From the IMG/VR virus record IMGVR_UViG_3300042934_001067, positions 1 to 64,000 of that record: a DNA stretch of 64,000 nt. The stretch is one strand, 5' to 3'. Shown piece after piece: positions 49,687-57,664 of this stretch; position 1 is the stretch's first letter, and every line of letters starts with the position of its first letter. The notes beneath the pieces were generated by a model. That model did no database searches, was not told the DNA's origin, and was given only the letters and a program-made list of their open reading frames with translations. The stretch comes from a virus. A program made the translations under genes and the position numbers.

Positions 49687-49883
49687 CAGTCGGACCTCCC
49701 GCCGTTCATCAGCCAGATCATGGCCGCACCCAGGCCGTAGGCGATGACGTCGAAGAGCCGGGCCCATACCGCGAGCACCACTGCGGCGCCGACGAGGACG
49801 GCAACCTCGGTGCTGTCCGTGGCGGCCTGGGCGATGCCTCCACAGGCGGCACCGGCGACGAGACCTATCGGGAACCGCTTCAT
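49686..49883 (-). CDS. Small membrane protein, unknown
   Basis: 65 residues from ATG 49883. Two hydrophobic stretches: GLVAGAACGGIAQAATDS and VAVLVGAAVVLAVWARLFDV with VIAYGLGAAMIWLMNGG. Overlaps the next gene by four bases. Companion of the 58-residue membrane gene. Confidence 0.62.
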   Translation of the reverse strand: MKRFPIGLVAGAACGGIAQAATDSTEVAVLVGAAVVLAVWARLFDVIAYGLGAAMIWLMNGGRSD

Positions 49884-50467
49884 GCCACGGTCTCCTTCAC
49901 CAGCGCGACGACCGGGTGCTCGGGGCAGTGCGGGACGTCCTCGACACCCACGGTCCAGCCCTCGGGCAGCGGCTCGCCGAGGAGCACGGCCGCCGTGCAC
50001 GTCGAGGTAGGAGTACCACCGCAGCGGACCCGGGGCCCGTTCTCCGGCGCCGAGCGGACCCGCCGCGAGACGAGCGGAGCACCCCCGCTGGCACGGGCGG
50101 CCTCACCGTGCAGAGCGACCAACTCGTCGGTCCACACGGTCGTGAGGTCACGAAGGTAGTCCATCTGCGCCTGCACAATCCGCACCCGGACCCGCATCGG
50201 CAGCAGCCGCCGCCAGCCACCGAGCCCGTCGTACAGGGCCTCGATCATCCGGTCGGCGTACCAGGCGATCTGACCCTGCCGGGTCTTCTTCAGCTGCTGC
50301 AGGTCCTGGCGCTGCCGGGTACGCATCCGGCGGGCGTACAGTCCCGCGATGAGGAACGCCAGATCGTCGTCGGTCATCGCGTCGAAGACCCGCTCCTGCG
50401 GGAAGAACTGCCCGTGCGGGTAGTAGACGAGCGACACGCGCCCCACGTTCTCGTTGCTGCTGTTCAT
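49880..50467 (-). CDS. Early-region protein, unknown
   Basis: 195 residues from ATG 50467. Helical basic middle (FLIAGLYARRMRTRQRQDLQ, WRRLLPMRVRVRIVQAQMDY), then a C-terminus with Cys (TCTAAVLLGEPLPEGWTVG, VEDVPHCPEHPVVALVKETV). Fully overlapped at both ends by neighbours (ATGA type), so part of one translational unit. No motif recognised. Confidence 0.62.
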   Translation of the reverse strand: MNSSNENVGRVSLVYYPHGQFFPQERVFDAMTDDDLAFLIAGLYARRMRTRQRQDLQQLKKTRQGQIAWYADRMIEALYDGLGGWRRLLPMRVRVRIVQAQMDYLRDLTTVWTDELVALHGEAARASGGAPLVSRRVRSAPENGPRVRCGGTPTSTCTAAVLLGEPLPEGWTVGVEDVPHCPEHPVVALVKETVA

Positions 50468-50988
50468 GCGACCTTCTCCTCGGTCACGGCGGTGGGGGCC
50501 TGCGCGCGCAGCTGCCGCTGGTAGGTGTTGACGACGGTCTCCCAGGGCATCCCGCACGCGCGGCTGAGGAGCTTCTCAGCCGCTGCGGCGGTGTCCGGGT
50601 CGACGCGGATCTTGCGGTGGAGGGCCTCCCGCAGGACGGCGCCCATCTGCTCGGTGCGGTCCCCACTGGTGTTCAGGTTCAGCAGGTCCAGCGGCATGTT
50701 GTCCTCGAACAGGAACAACTGGGCTCCCTGCGCGCCCCACACGCGGATCCCGCGTGCGGACAGACCGATGGCGCGCTGAGAGCGCCGGTAGTCGAGGTAG
50801 TTCGTCACCAGCGCCGTGAACGCGGGCGCCACGCCGAGCGTCCTGGCCACCTTCTGGTGGGTCCACTGCAGGCGGGTGTGACGACGGCTGGAGAAGTCGT
50901 CCAGGGCCAGACATGCCACGAACCGGTGGGCCTCCATGTCGCGGAGGCCGACGTTGTCGCGTACGGCGTGAAGGTCCGGGTGGGGCAT
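50464..50988 (-). CDS. Early-region protein, possibly DNA-related
   Basis: 174 residues. Helical and basic: SSRRHTRLQWTHQKVARTLG, VTNYLDYRRSQRAIGLSARG, VLREALHRKIRVDPDTAAA. It has no clear catalytic motif. Its high Arg content and helix pattern are compatible with nucleic-acid binding but this is only a guess. It is read just after the 84-residue regulator-like gene. Confidence 0.6.
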   Translation of the reverse strand: MPHPDLHAVRDNVGLRDMEAHRFVACLALDDFSSRRHTRLQWTHQKVARTLGVAPAFTALVTNYLDYRRSQRAIGLSARGIRVWGAQGAQLFLFEDNMPLDLLNLNTSGDRTEQMGAVLREALHRKIRVDPDTAAAAEKLLSRACGMPWETVVNTYQRQLRAQAPTAVTEEKVA

Positions 50989-51013
50989 GGCGGGTTGCCC
51001 CCCTTTCGTTCAG

Positions 51014-51268
51014 TCAGAGGGTGGAGGCCGTCAGACGGCGGCGGTAGGCGAACAGCGACGTCAGGGTGATGTTCGGCGTCCCGGGAATCAGCTCCAGCGG
51101 GCCGTCGATGCCGCGTGCGGCGTTCTTCCGGGACTTCTCCACCAGGTCGTCCATCTTCTCGGTGCTCCATCCCAGCCACTGCGCTGCCTGGTCGGGCAGC
51201 ATCGTGAAGGTTCCGATGTCGACTCCGGATGCGGAGGCGCGCTCGGAAGCAGGGCGTGGTCCAGACAT
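51014..51268 (-). CDS. Small regulator-like protein, unknown
   Basis: 84 residues. A helical region LPDQAAQWLGWSTEKMDDLV followed by EKSRKNAARGIDGPLELI and a beta turn, with a helix-turn-helix-like AAQWLGWSTEKMDDLV. Merlin or AlpA-type small DNA-binding proteins have similar layouts. It is the first gene after the promoter/operator at 51344-51402, a common place for an early regulator. A short YCGCCA-M-GRGGAG leader (51276-51290) carries its SD. Confidence 0.6.
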   Translation of the reverse strand: MSGPRPASERASASGVDIGTFTMLPDQAAQWLGWSTEKMDDLVEKSRKNAARGIDGPLELIPGTPNITLTSLFAYRRRLTASTL

Positions 51269-51343
51269 GGTGGATCTCCTGGCGGGTGGAGACAGACGTA
51301 ACTGATGAGCAGATGCACAGACTTGGCGGGATCTGTTCGCCTC

Positions 51344-51371
51344 ACTCTACACGCGCCGAACACCTGGTTGA
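51344..51371 (-). promoter_or_regulatory. Probable early promoter
   Basis: Minus strand TCAACC, 16 bases, TAGAGT. The only region in 49-53 kb with recognisable -35 and -10 boxes and a long leader, reading towards the 84-residue gene. It is relatively AT-rich. Confidence 0.45.
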
Positions 51372-51387
51372 GGCATATGCAAAAAAC

Positions 51388-51402
51388 TGACACGGCGTGT
51401 CA
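51388..51402. promoter_or_regulatory. Operator-like palindrome
   Basis: TGACACG-G-CGTGTCA, a perfect 15-bp inverted repeat just upstream of the probable early promoter. The half-site GTGTCA is also present in the control region of the regulator cassette (30301-30306) with a near-match TGACGC at 30283. Possible repressor target. Confidence 0.5.
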
Positions 51403-51427
51403 TCCGCTGGCCAGAGGGCTGCGTGAC

Positions 51428-51458
51428 GACGCCCCGCCCCAGAACGGGACGGGGCGTC
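51428..51458 (-). terminator. Terminator before the early promoter
   Basis: 9-bp stem GACGCCCCG/CGGGGCGTC following the gene ending at 51471. Confidence 0.6.
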
Positions 51459-51470
51459 AGCGGCATCGGA

Positions 51471-51875
51471 CTACGACGGCGCGTGCACCAGCAAGGGGGG
51501 CCCGACGCTGTCGATCCGCGCTCCGGTCCCGGTCAGGTCCGCGTCGGCCAGCAGGTCCCGCACCGTCACCGACGCATGCTGGCCGTTCGTCGGGCCCACG
51601 TCCCTCCGCCACGCCGTCAGGTCAATGAGCACCACCACGATCGTTGTCCAACCGGTGTAGTGCGAGCCGGACGGCGGCAGCATGCTCTCCACCTGATGGA
51701 CCACCGCACTCCCCGCCTCACCCGGGTACGACTCCGCCACGGCGCGCCGCAGGGGCGCCTCCAGGGCCTCGGCCGCCGCCGGAATCTGGTCCGGCCTGTC
51801 CACCTCCACCCTCACGTGGTACGCCGCCGACAACTTCCCTGTCGTCTCCTCCATGGGAGACACGCCCTTCGCCAT
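51471..51875 (-). CDS. Early-region protein, unknown
   Basis: 134 residues from ATG 51875 (SD GAGAGG, nine bases). Alternating helix and strand: YHVRVEVDRPDQIPAAAEAL, GWTTIVVVLIDLTAWRRDVG, ASVTVRDLLADADLTGTG. Ferredoxin-like in pattern. No catalytic residues apparent. Last gene before a terminator. Confidence 0.6.
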   Translation of the reverse strand: MAKGVSPMEETTGKLSAAYHVRVEVDRPDQIPAAAEALEAPLRRAVAESYPGEAGSAVVHQVESMLPPSGSHYTGWTTIVVVLIDLTAWRRDVGPTNGQHASVTVRDLLADADLTGTGARIDSVGPPLLVHAPS

Positions 51876-51888
51876 GCCGGTCATCCTC

Positions 51889-52326
51889 TCAGGCCGCCGT
51901 CGCCATGTCGGCGGCCGTCAGCGGCTTGTACTGGTTGCGGATCCGGCCGCCGTACAGGTGGGCGATCTCCCCGAGCCGGGTGACATGGAACGTCCCGGGC
52001 TGGCGCCGGAGCAGGACCTGCAGCGCCTTGCCCTCCATGTGCGGCTGCTCGTGGAACTTCTGGCCGTTGCCCGGCGCCGTCCAGTGCTTGTACGAGTCGG
52101 CCAGCTGCCGCAGGTCCTGCTCCGGGGCCAGCGGCGTGTACTGGATGACGGTCCAGTCGTCGGCGGTGACAACGAACCCGCCGCCGGGCTGCTGCCGGAC
52201 CTGCTGGTCCTCGTAGACCTCGGTGAGGACGAAGTTCACCTGGGCGCCGTGGACGACCTCGGCGTGCTTGGTGCGGTGGTTGACGCGAAGGTAGGCGGAG
52301 GCCTTCGCGAGGGGGTACGTGGACAT
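51889..52326 (-). CDS. Early-region protein, unknown
   Basis: 145 residues, strong SD in a conserved CGACCGCCAACGAGGAG leader (52334-52353). Beta-rich start AYLRVNHRTKHAEVVHGAQV, a WTVIQYTPLAPEQDL segment and a helical basic end (ALQVLLRRQPGTFHVTRLGE). Soluble. No assignment. Confidence 0.62.
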   Translation of the reverse strand: MSTYPLAKASAYLRVNHRTKHAEVVHGAQVNFVLTEVYEDQQVRQQPGGGFVVTADDWTVIQYTPLAPEQDLRQLADSYKHWTAPGNGQKFHEQPHMEGKALQVLLRRQPGTFHVTRLGEIAHLYGGRIRNQYKPLTAADMATAA

Positions 52327-52395
52327 GGGTGTTCTCCTCGTTGGCGGTCGAGGTGATGGATGTGGTGGCGGCCGGTTGGCGGTCCGGCCGGTGAA

Positions 52396-52809
52396 TCAGG
52401 ATTCCACGGGCTCGTAGCGGACGGTCTGGCGGCGGCCGTCAATGAGGACCATGGTGCCGCTGGCCAGGTACCAGAGGTGCGCCCAGCCCCGGCTGACCTG
52501 CCGGGCGCAGAAGCGACCAGCAGCGCTGGAGGACACGATGCCGATGCTCTCCCAGACCAGCCCGTCTGCGTCGTTCTGGGCGTACAGCTCGCGGAACCTC
52601 GCACTTGCGGACGGCTCCGTGACGACCGGCTCGTACCGGCGGGTGCGGCCGTCCTCGGTGGACGTCAGCTCGAAGGAGCCCCCGTCGAGGTCGCGACGGG
52701 TGGAGAACCCACGCGAGACGCTGAACGAGGTCTGCTCCTCGACGTCGGCTCCGTCCTGCACGACCGTGTGGCCGTTGGCGTAGGTGATCAGGTAGGCGAC
52801 GGGACTCAC
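52396..52809 (-). CDS. Early-region protein, unknown
   Basis: 137 residues from GTG 52809 (SD AAGGAGAG). Beta-rich throughout: YLITYANGHTVVQDGADVEE, RWAHLWYLASGTMVLIDG-type strands, TVRYEPVES at the end. Duplicated R-YEPV segments (RYEPVVTEP and RYEPVES) suggest two similar beta units. Overlaps the next gene by four bases. Confidence 0.6.
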   Translation of the reverse strand: MSPVAYLITYANGHTVVQDGADVEEQTSFSVSRGFSTRRDLDGGSFELTSTEDGRTRRYEPVVTEPSASARFRELYAQNDADGLVWESIGIVSSSAAGRFCARQVSRGWAHLWYLASGTMVLIDGRRQTVRYEPVES

Positions 52810-53192
52810 AGCTCTCCTTGACGGGACAACGAACCTGCGAGCACCCCACGGAACTCCAGCGCGGCCAGGACGGCCTTGTCCGACGCCCTGGTGCGCTGAG
52901 TGATCTCCTGGATGCTCTTGCCGCTCAGGTACAGCTCGGTGATGTGGTCGATCACCCGGAACGGCAGGCCCTCGACGATGACCTCCCGGCGCGCGGCGAG
53001 TATACGGTTGCGCACCCGGCGGCCGGTGCTGGTGAGGTAGTAGCCCGAGCCCTTCCGGGTCACGTACTTCCTGGACACCATCGCGGGGAACTGGGCGCTC
53101 GTGCCGCTGACCAGTCCGGAGACCGGGTCGGCGTGGATCAGCATCTGGCGGATCGGAGCGGGCACGGACGGGGGTGCGGTGCGAGTGGCCAT
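52806..53192 (-). CDS. Helix-turn-helix protein
   Basis: 128 residues. Winged-helix-like middle (GSGYYLTSTGRRVRNRILAA) and a C-terminal HTH-like segment LYLSGKSIQEITQRTRASDK. Two DNA-binding-like helices and the basic surface suggest a transcription regulator of early genes. GTG-coupled to the 137-residue gene. Leader with YCGCCAAGGAGG motif (53202-53216). Confidence 0.62.
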   Translation of the reverse strand: MATRTAPPSVPAPIRQMLIHADPVSGLVSGTSAQFPAMVSRKYVTRKGSGYYLTSTGRRVRNRILAARREVIVEGLPFRVIDHITELYLSGKSIQEITQRTRASDKAVLAALEFRGVLAGSLSRQGEL

Positions 53193-53241
53193 GAGCGGCG
53201 GCCTCCTTGGCGGCGAGGCGGACTGGCGGAACGTTCTGAGG

Positions 53242-53520
53242 CTAGCGCGCGGACGCCTCGGTGAGGCCCTTTCGGGCGATGTCGAGTGCCGCCCGCGTAA
53301 CGGCGACCGCCTCCGGCTCGGGCCCGGCCAGCGGCCAGGAACGAACGGAGGCGGAGACGAGACGGCCGTCGGCGTCGGTGACGGCCCGGGTCGTGCTGCC
53401 CCGCTCCGCCCCCTCGGTCAGGGAGATCTCGACGGTGCAGCCGTCGCTGCGCCGGGCGGTCAGGCGGATCGTGCCGCCCAGCGTGACGAGCTTCAGGTCG
53501 TGCGCGGTCATCTCCGGCAT
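53242..53520 (-). CDS. Small protein, unknown
   Basis: 92 residues. LVTLGGTIRLTARRSDGCTV with a following EISLTEGAERGSTTRAVTDA (beta strands), then a helix VAVTRAALDIARKGLTEASA. Leader motif GACCGCCACGGGAGG (53526-53542). No assignment. Confidence 0.6.
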   Translation of the reverse strand: MPEMTAHDLKLVTLGGTIRLTARRSDGCTVEISLTEGAERGSTTRAVTDADGRLVSASVRSWPLAGPEPEAVAVTRAALDIARKGLTEASAR

Positions 53521-53646
53521 GGCGTCCTCCCGTGGCGGTCAAGAGGTGAACGAGAAAAGCCGCGTCCTGTTGGCGGTCAGGAAGGTGCGGCCACACCGGA
53601 GATCATGCCAGAAGGAATGACACCGCTTCAGCATTTCGATTCTTTT

Positions 53647-53988
53647 TTACTCTTGCTTTGCTTTCTCGGGCTGCTCGTGCTCGAACGCACGGGGCTGGTC
53701 TTCCTCGTGCAGCAGCCGGTAGCAGCGCCCGCACAGCTGGCCATCATGGAAGCGGTCCGTGAACCGGTGCTTCGTCTCCCCGGCCGGGTACGTGCGCTGT
53801 CCGCACAGCACCACCACCGGCGTCTCCAAGAGCGCCTGGAGGACCCGCCCGGTGCCGTCGCCCATCCTGATCGTCTCTGCAGGCTCCGGCCTGGCCCACA
53901 CGGGCACCCGCACCTCAATGTGCACGGTGCCCGAGTAGAGCGTCTCCACGAAGTACAGCTCGGCGTGCTCCGGCAGCCGCTCAGGCAC
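53647..53988 (-). CDS. Zinc-binding-like protein, unknown
   Basis: 113 residues from GTG. Three Cys residues (VVVLCGQRTYPAGETKHRF and LCGRCYRLL) may bind zinc together with His. Acidic, Lys-rich tail. The stop (53647) is followed by the lowest-GC patch of this region; the next gene downstream is 53520. Confidence 0.6.
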   Translation of the reverse strand: MPERLPEHAELYFVETLYSGTVHIEVRVPVWARPEPAETIRMGDGTGRVLQALLETPVVVLCGQRTYPAGETKHRFTDRFHDGQLCGRCYRLLHEEDQPRAFEHEQPEKAKQE

Positions 53989-54334
53989 CGGGCACCTCCC
54001 CGTACCCGGGCTTGCCTCGGTCGACGATGTCCGTGGGGATCACTCGGTCGCGGAGGAGCGCGGCCCGGCCGAGCAGCTCATCGACCGACGGCCGGACGTA
54101 CGCGGGCTGCGTCATGTACGACGCCCACTGCGTCCGGCGGTCCATCGGATTGTCCGGCCCCGGCCGCCGCGAGAACTCCTGACAGGCGTCCACCACGTAC
54201 TCGTACGCGCCGTCGCGGTACGGACCGGCCACCTCCACGATGACCGCCGTGCCACCGTCCAGCCCCCTGGCCCACAACTGGCCCACGTGGTAGACCCGCG
54301 CGCCGACCGGCAGCGGGTGGACCGACTCAGCCAT
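53981..54334 (-). CDS. Early-region protein, unknown
   Basis: 117 residues from ATG 54334. SH3-like N-terminal beta part (LPVGARVYHVGQLWARGLDG, TAVIVEVAGPYRDGAYEYVV), then a helical C-terminus (PAYVRPSVDELLGRAALLRD). Overlaps both neighbours by 8 bases. Probably a small binding protein. Confidence 0.6.
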   Translation of the reverse strand: MAESVHPLPVGARVYHVGQLWARGLDGGTAVIVEVAGPYRDGAYEYVVDACQEFSRRPGPDNPMDRRTQWASYMTQPAYVRPSVDELLGRAALLRDRVIPTDIVDRGKPGYGEVPGA

Positions 54335-55061
54335 GGTCGGGCTCCTCCGCCTCGGCGCCGCAGCGACGGCACTCGTTGCCCTCGCCCTGCGGCGGGTAGT
54401 CGTGCTCGGGGTACTCGTTGCCGTCGGCGTCGAGGCATGCGTCCTCGGCGGGCTCATCGCCCGTGCCCCCGACGATGCCGTCCACGGTCTCCTGGTAGCC
54501 CGACAGCAAGTGCTCCAGCGCATCGTCGGTGACCCCGTCCGGGTGGTCCGGTCCGCCCAGCGCGTCGACCAGCTCGTGCTTGCGCACGACGACGTCGGCG
54601 TACAGCGCGTAGGCGTCGTCCCACACGTCGAGCCGGACCGGCTCCCCGGTGTTCTCGTCCCGGGAGACGTACAGCACCGGGCTGTCACTCGGGCCGTCCA
54701 GCAGCTTCTTCAGATCAGCGATGGTCACGTTCAGCATGTCCTCGAACTCCTCTTCCAGTACGTCCCACGTGGTCCCGTCCACATCCTCGTGGCTGCCGCT
54801 CCGGTGCGGAGGGCGAACGCAGAACACTTCCTGCGCATCCATGACGATGTCCATGCTGTTGCACAGCGGCCCGCCGGGAATCCGGGCCTCGATCCACGCC
54901 TCGGCCCGCTGCAGCTCCTCCAGCCGGGCCCTGCGCGTCTCGGCGGCCTTCGCCGACCGGGCGGAGCGGGCGGCCTTCGCCTCCGGCGAGTTGTAGCGCC
55001 GGTTCTTCTCGGCCGTGTCGAGGATGGCCCTCAGGAGCCCGTCCAGCCTGATCTCAGCCAT
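54327..55061 (-). CDS. Acidic early-region protein, unknown
   Basis: 244 residues. N-terminal helical, Ala/Arg-rich part (EAKAARSARSAKAAETRRAR), an acidic alpha/beta middle (DVLEEEFEDMLNVTIADLKK, LYADVVVRKHELVDALGG), and a C-terminal Cys pair (ECRRCGAEAEEPDHG) with His. No signal peptide. DNA-mimic-like acidity is noted but unproven. Confidence 0.6.
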   Translation of the reverse strand: MAEIRLDGLLRAILDTAEKNRRYNSPEAKAARSARSAKAAETRRARLEELQRAEAWIEARIPGGPLCNSMDIVMDAQEVFCVRPPHRSGSHEDVDGTTWDVLEEEFEDMLNVTIADLKKLLDGPSDSPVLYVSRDENTGEPVRLDVWDDAYALYADVVVRKHELVDALGGPDHPDGVTDDALEHLLSGYQETVDGIVGGTGDEPAEDACLDADGNEYPEHDYPPQGEGNECRRCGAEAEEPDHG

Positions 55062-55368
55062 GACGCATCGCCTCGTAGACCTCGCTGGCAGGGTCGATGA
55101 CGATGTCGCCGTACAGATCAGGGTGCGCGGCCAACGGCACGTTCACCAGCTCGCTCATGGTCCACTGCGAGCCGATCGCCAACGGCCGCCCCTCGGAGTC
55201 CTGACGCAGAGGGATGCCGTCCTCGCAGACGACGTGCCACACCCATGCGCCCTGCGTGCGGTTGTCGCCTCGGTACGATCCCGCCGACCGCTCCAGCCGG
55301 GCGCCCTCCGGGATGTCCAGCTCCAGCTCGCTGCGCAGGCGCTGCAGGAGCTTCTCGGAGGTCTTCAC
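55054..55368 (-). CDS. Early-region protein, unknown
   Basis: 104 residues from GTG. KTSEKLLQRLRSELELDIPE (helix), then beta strands GAWVWHVVCEDGIPLRQDSE and a helical end. Overlapped at both ends by neighbours. No motif. Confidence 0.58.
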   Translation of the reverse strand: MKTSEKLLQRLRSELELDIPEGARLERSAGSYRGDNRTQGAWVWHVVCEDGIPLRQDSEGRPLAIGSQWTMSELVNVPLAAHPDLYGDIVIDPASEVYEAMRHG

Positions 55369-55781
55369 GATCCCTCCGGCCCGTACATGACGTCGTCCGC
55401 CCGGGGCCGCAGTTCCTTCGGGTCCTCGCCCTTCACGACGGTCAGGAGCTGGCGGAGCTGCTCGGTGGTGATGTCACTGCGGAACTCGTGTCGGACGTCG
55501 ATCCCGGCCTCGCGCAGGGAGTGGAACAGGGCGCGGCGCTGCGCCGCCTCGTCGTACTGCTCCTGGGTCTGCAGCGCGTCCTTGGCCCCGGTGGAGGTGT
55601 CCTCCAAGCCGGTCTCCCTGGAGAACCGGGCGTTCTTCTCGGTACCCCGGTCGTTCATGACGTACAGCCACTTCCGGCCGACACGACACACGGTGACGCG
55701 TTCGTCGGACTGGTAGCGGCTCGACGTGACCAGGATCAGCGGGTCGCCGACCTTGACGGCGGGGAACGTGCTCCAGCTCAT
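55365..55781 (-). CDS. Early-region protein, unknown
   Basis: 138 residues. The N-terminal 45 residues form a beta barrel-like unit (PAVKVGDPLILVTSSRYQSD, VTVCRVGRKWLYVMNDRGTE), followed by helices (QTQEQYDEAAQRRALFHSLR, DITTEQLRQLLTVVKGE). No assignment; the SH3-like start recalls actinophage accessory proteins. Confidence 0.6.
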   Translation of the reverse strand: MSWSTFPAVKVGDPLILVTSSRYQSDERVTVCRVGRKWLYVMNDRGTEKNARFSRETGLEDTSTGAKDALQTQEQYDEAAQRRALFHSLREAGIDVRHEFRSDITTEQLRQLLTVVKGEDPKELRPRADDVMYGPEGS

Positions 55782-55783
55782 GA

Positions 55784-56455
55784 TCAGTTCCCCTCGGGTG
55801 CGGACTTGCCGTGCTTGTTCACCCAGGCGCGGGCGGCGTCGCTGTCGGCGAACTCGGTCTCGACCTCGACCTTGCCGACGGTGTCGTACACCGTGCCGCC
55901 GTTGATGCGGTACCGGCGTGCCCGGTACATCTCGGCGCCCTTCCCGGCGTCCATCTGCCGGACGGCCTCGATCACACCCCAGGGGTCCTCGACGTTGCGG
56001 TCGTACTCCTCCAGGTGTCCGTCGATGATGCCCGCGACAATCTTGGCCACCCTGCGCGGCATCTGCACGGTGACGAGGTCCTCGTCGTCCTGGTCACACA
56101 GGTCAGCGAGGACGCAGGCCGTCCCCCAGGTCACCTGGGCCTTCTCGTATCCGTGCTGGGCGCTGAACCGGGTCCACAGGTCCGGGAACGGCGCTTCGCA
56201 TCCCTGCACGGGGTCGTCCATCAGGCCGATCAGGGTGTCGACGCTGGCCGGGACGAGCGGCAGGTGCTCGACGTCCGGGTCGTACTGGCAGATCTCCACG
56301 GCGGCGTCGGCGGCCCCGGCCGTGTGCACCCGCGCCTCGCCGGTGAAGTACCGGTGCATGTCCTCGGCGATGTGCAGGAAGGGGATCGGTCCGATCCGGG
56401 TGACGGACTCGTCGGCCCGGGTCACGGTGATGGCGTACTCGTTTTCGCTGGTCAT
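55784..56455 (-). CDS. Early-region protein, unknown
   Basis: 223 residues from ATG 56455 (SD GGAGC in a CCCGCCAAGGAGC leader). Alpha/beta with EYAITVTRADESVTRIGPIP, TWGTACVLADLCDQDDEDLV and a C-terminal GKVEVETEFADSDAARAW. Acidic. No catalytic motif recognised. Confidence 0.6.
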   Translation of the reverse strand: MTSENEYAITVTRADESVTRIGPIPFLHIAEDMHRYFTGEARVHTAGAADAAVEICQYDPDVEHLPLVPASVDTLIGLMDDPVQGCEAPFPDLWTRFSAQHGYEKAQVTWGTACVLADLCDQDDEDLVTVQMPRRVAKIVAGIIDGHLEEYDRNVEDPWGVIEAVRQMDAGKGAEMYRARRYRINGGTVYDTVGKVEVETEFADSDAARAWVNKHGKSAPEGN

Positions 56456-56486
56456 GCTGCTCCTTGGCGGGATCAGGAAGGAGGGC

Positions 56487-56516
56487 GGCGGCGCCGAGCG
56501 GCCCACAGGCGCCGCC
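56487..56516 (-). terminator. Terminator after the lipoprotein gene
   Basis: 9-bp stem GGCGGCGCC/GGCGCCGCC with a 12-base loop. Confidence 0.6.
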
Positions 56517-56533
56517 ACCGGTTCAGCGACGGG

Positions 56534-56983
56534 TCAGCAGGACTCGTCGAGCTTCACGGAGTTGATCGTGACGCGCAGGACGTCCGTGGCGCCGGGCTGC
56601 GGGTCCTGGCTGCACACGTGCCAGTTGCTGTTGTTGAGGATGAAGGTGTTCCCGGGGCTGACGGACTCCTCGTCGACCAGGAACCCGGCCGTGTGCAGGA
56701 CGGTCATCGCGTCGGCGTGGTTCATGCCGACGACGTCCGGCACCGGCTCCGACGCCTCCTCGGCGGCCGGGGTGTCCTCCTCGACCGGCTCCTCGGCCGG
56801 GGCGGACTCCTCCTCCTCGGCGGGCGTCGCGGGCGTGGCCGGGGCGGCCGTCTCGGTGACGGTGACGGCGGGCTCCGGCTTCGCGTCGGTGCCGCTGCCG
56901 TCCTCGCAGGCGGCTGCCGTCAGCAGGACGGCCGCCACGGCGGCGGCGGGGAACAGAGTGCGGTTGAAACGGGTGACCTTCAC
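56534..56983 (-). CDS. PASTA-domain lipoprotein
   Basis: 149 residues from GTG 56983. A lipoprotein signal peptide (VKVTRFNRTLFPAAAVAAVL, then LTAAAC with Cys about residue 27) precedes an acidic Ala/Glu/Pro spacer (~30-80) and one PASTA domain (VPDVVGMNHADAMTVLHTAG, ...SQDPQPGATDVLRVTINSV). PASTA domains bind peptidoglycan fragments and occur in host Ser/Thr kinases and penicillin-binding proteins. Anchored outside the cell it might block superinfection or sense wall state. It stands alone between terminators, so it may be made in the lysogen. Confidence 0.82.
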   Translation of the reverse strand: MKVTRFNRTLFPAAAVAAVLLTAAACEDGSGTDAKPEPAVTVTETAAPATPATPAEEEESAPAEEPVEEDTPAAEEASEPVPDVVGMNHADAMTVLHTAGFLVDEESVSPGNTFILNNSNWHVCSQDPQPGATDVLRVTINSVKLDESC

Positions 56984-57053
56984 GGTCGTATCCCCCCTGG
57001 GATGAGAGTGGTGTGGCGACTGCGCACAGTAGTCGTGTGCGCATGGTGTCCGC

Positions 57054-57072
57054 CCCCGGTTCGACCCCGGGG
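57054..57072 (-). terminator. Short hairpin after the 168-residue gene
   Basis: CCCCGG/CCGGGG stem (57054-57059/57067-57072) in the spacer leading to the lipoprotein gene. Confidence 0.4.
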
Positions 57073-57104
57073 CCCCAGACAACAGGCAGGGGCGGACGGA
57101 TGGT

Positions 57105-57611
57105 TCAGACCTGGCCGATCCCGTGGCGGTAGATGTCCTGCAGCGCCTCATGGATGTCCTGCAAGACCTCGACGAGGGCTCCCATGTCGGAGGACAGAGG
57201 CCCGGCCTGCGGCAGCGGCCCGTTCTCCCGGACCTTGAGGATCACATCCCGGGCGGAGGCCGCGTCCCGTCCGGTGAGCGCGAAGCCCGTCGGCCTCAGC
57301 CCCCTGAACTGACGGAAGCTGGGAAGCTGGAAGTCCCCGACAAAAAGGTCCACCTTCCCCTCGTCCTCGTCGAAGTCGGCGTGCACGCTGTAGTACTTCT
57401 TCTCCAGGCTGGCCTCGGTCAGCTGCGCCGCGACCACGTTGCCCTTGCCGTCGGTCGTGGCCGGGGTCAGCGGCGTGATCCCCAGCGTGGCCAGGAGGGT
57501 GTTGACCTCGTCCGCAAGGCTGTCGGCGAGGAGATCCGCCTCCATCTCCCTGACGCCCCTCTCCTCCTCGGCCAGCTCCAGCCAGGACTGCGTGGTGGCT
57601 TCCGTGCTCAT
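57105..57611 (-). CDS. Early-region protein, unknown
   Basis: 168 residues from ATG 57611 (SD GGAGGA). Helical acidic start (ELAEEERGVREMEADLLADS), beta middle (KYYSVHADFDEDEGKVDLFV) and a helical end (DMGALVEVLQDIHEALQDI). No motif recognised. Ends a three-gene run before the lipoprotein. Confidence 0.6.
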   Translation of the reverse strand: MSTEATTQSWLELAEEERGVREMEADLLADSLADEVNTLLATLGITPLTPATTDGKGNVVAAQLTEASLEKKYYSVHADFDEDEGKVDLFVGDFQLPSFRQFRGLRPTGFALTGRDAASARDVILKVRENGPLPQAGPLSSDMGALVEVLQDIHEALQDIYRHGIGQV

Positions 57612-57664
57612 GATGTCCTCCGGGACAGCGGGGCGCTGTCGAGCGCCCCGCGCGGTAGGGATGG

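Noticed and set aside
57030-57075. Second tRNA T-arm (CCCGG-TTCGACC-CCGGG)
   Set aside because: No acceptor or anticodon arm nearby; a simple hairpin after a gene.
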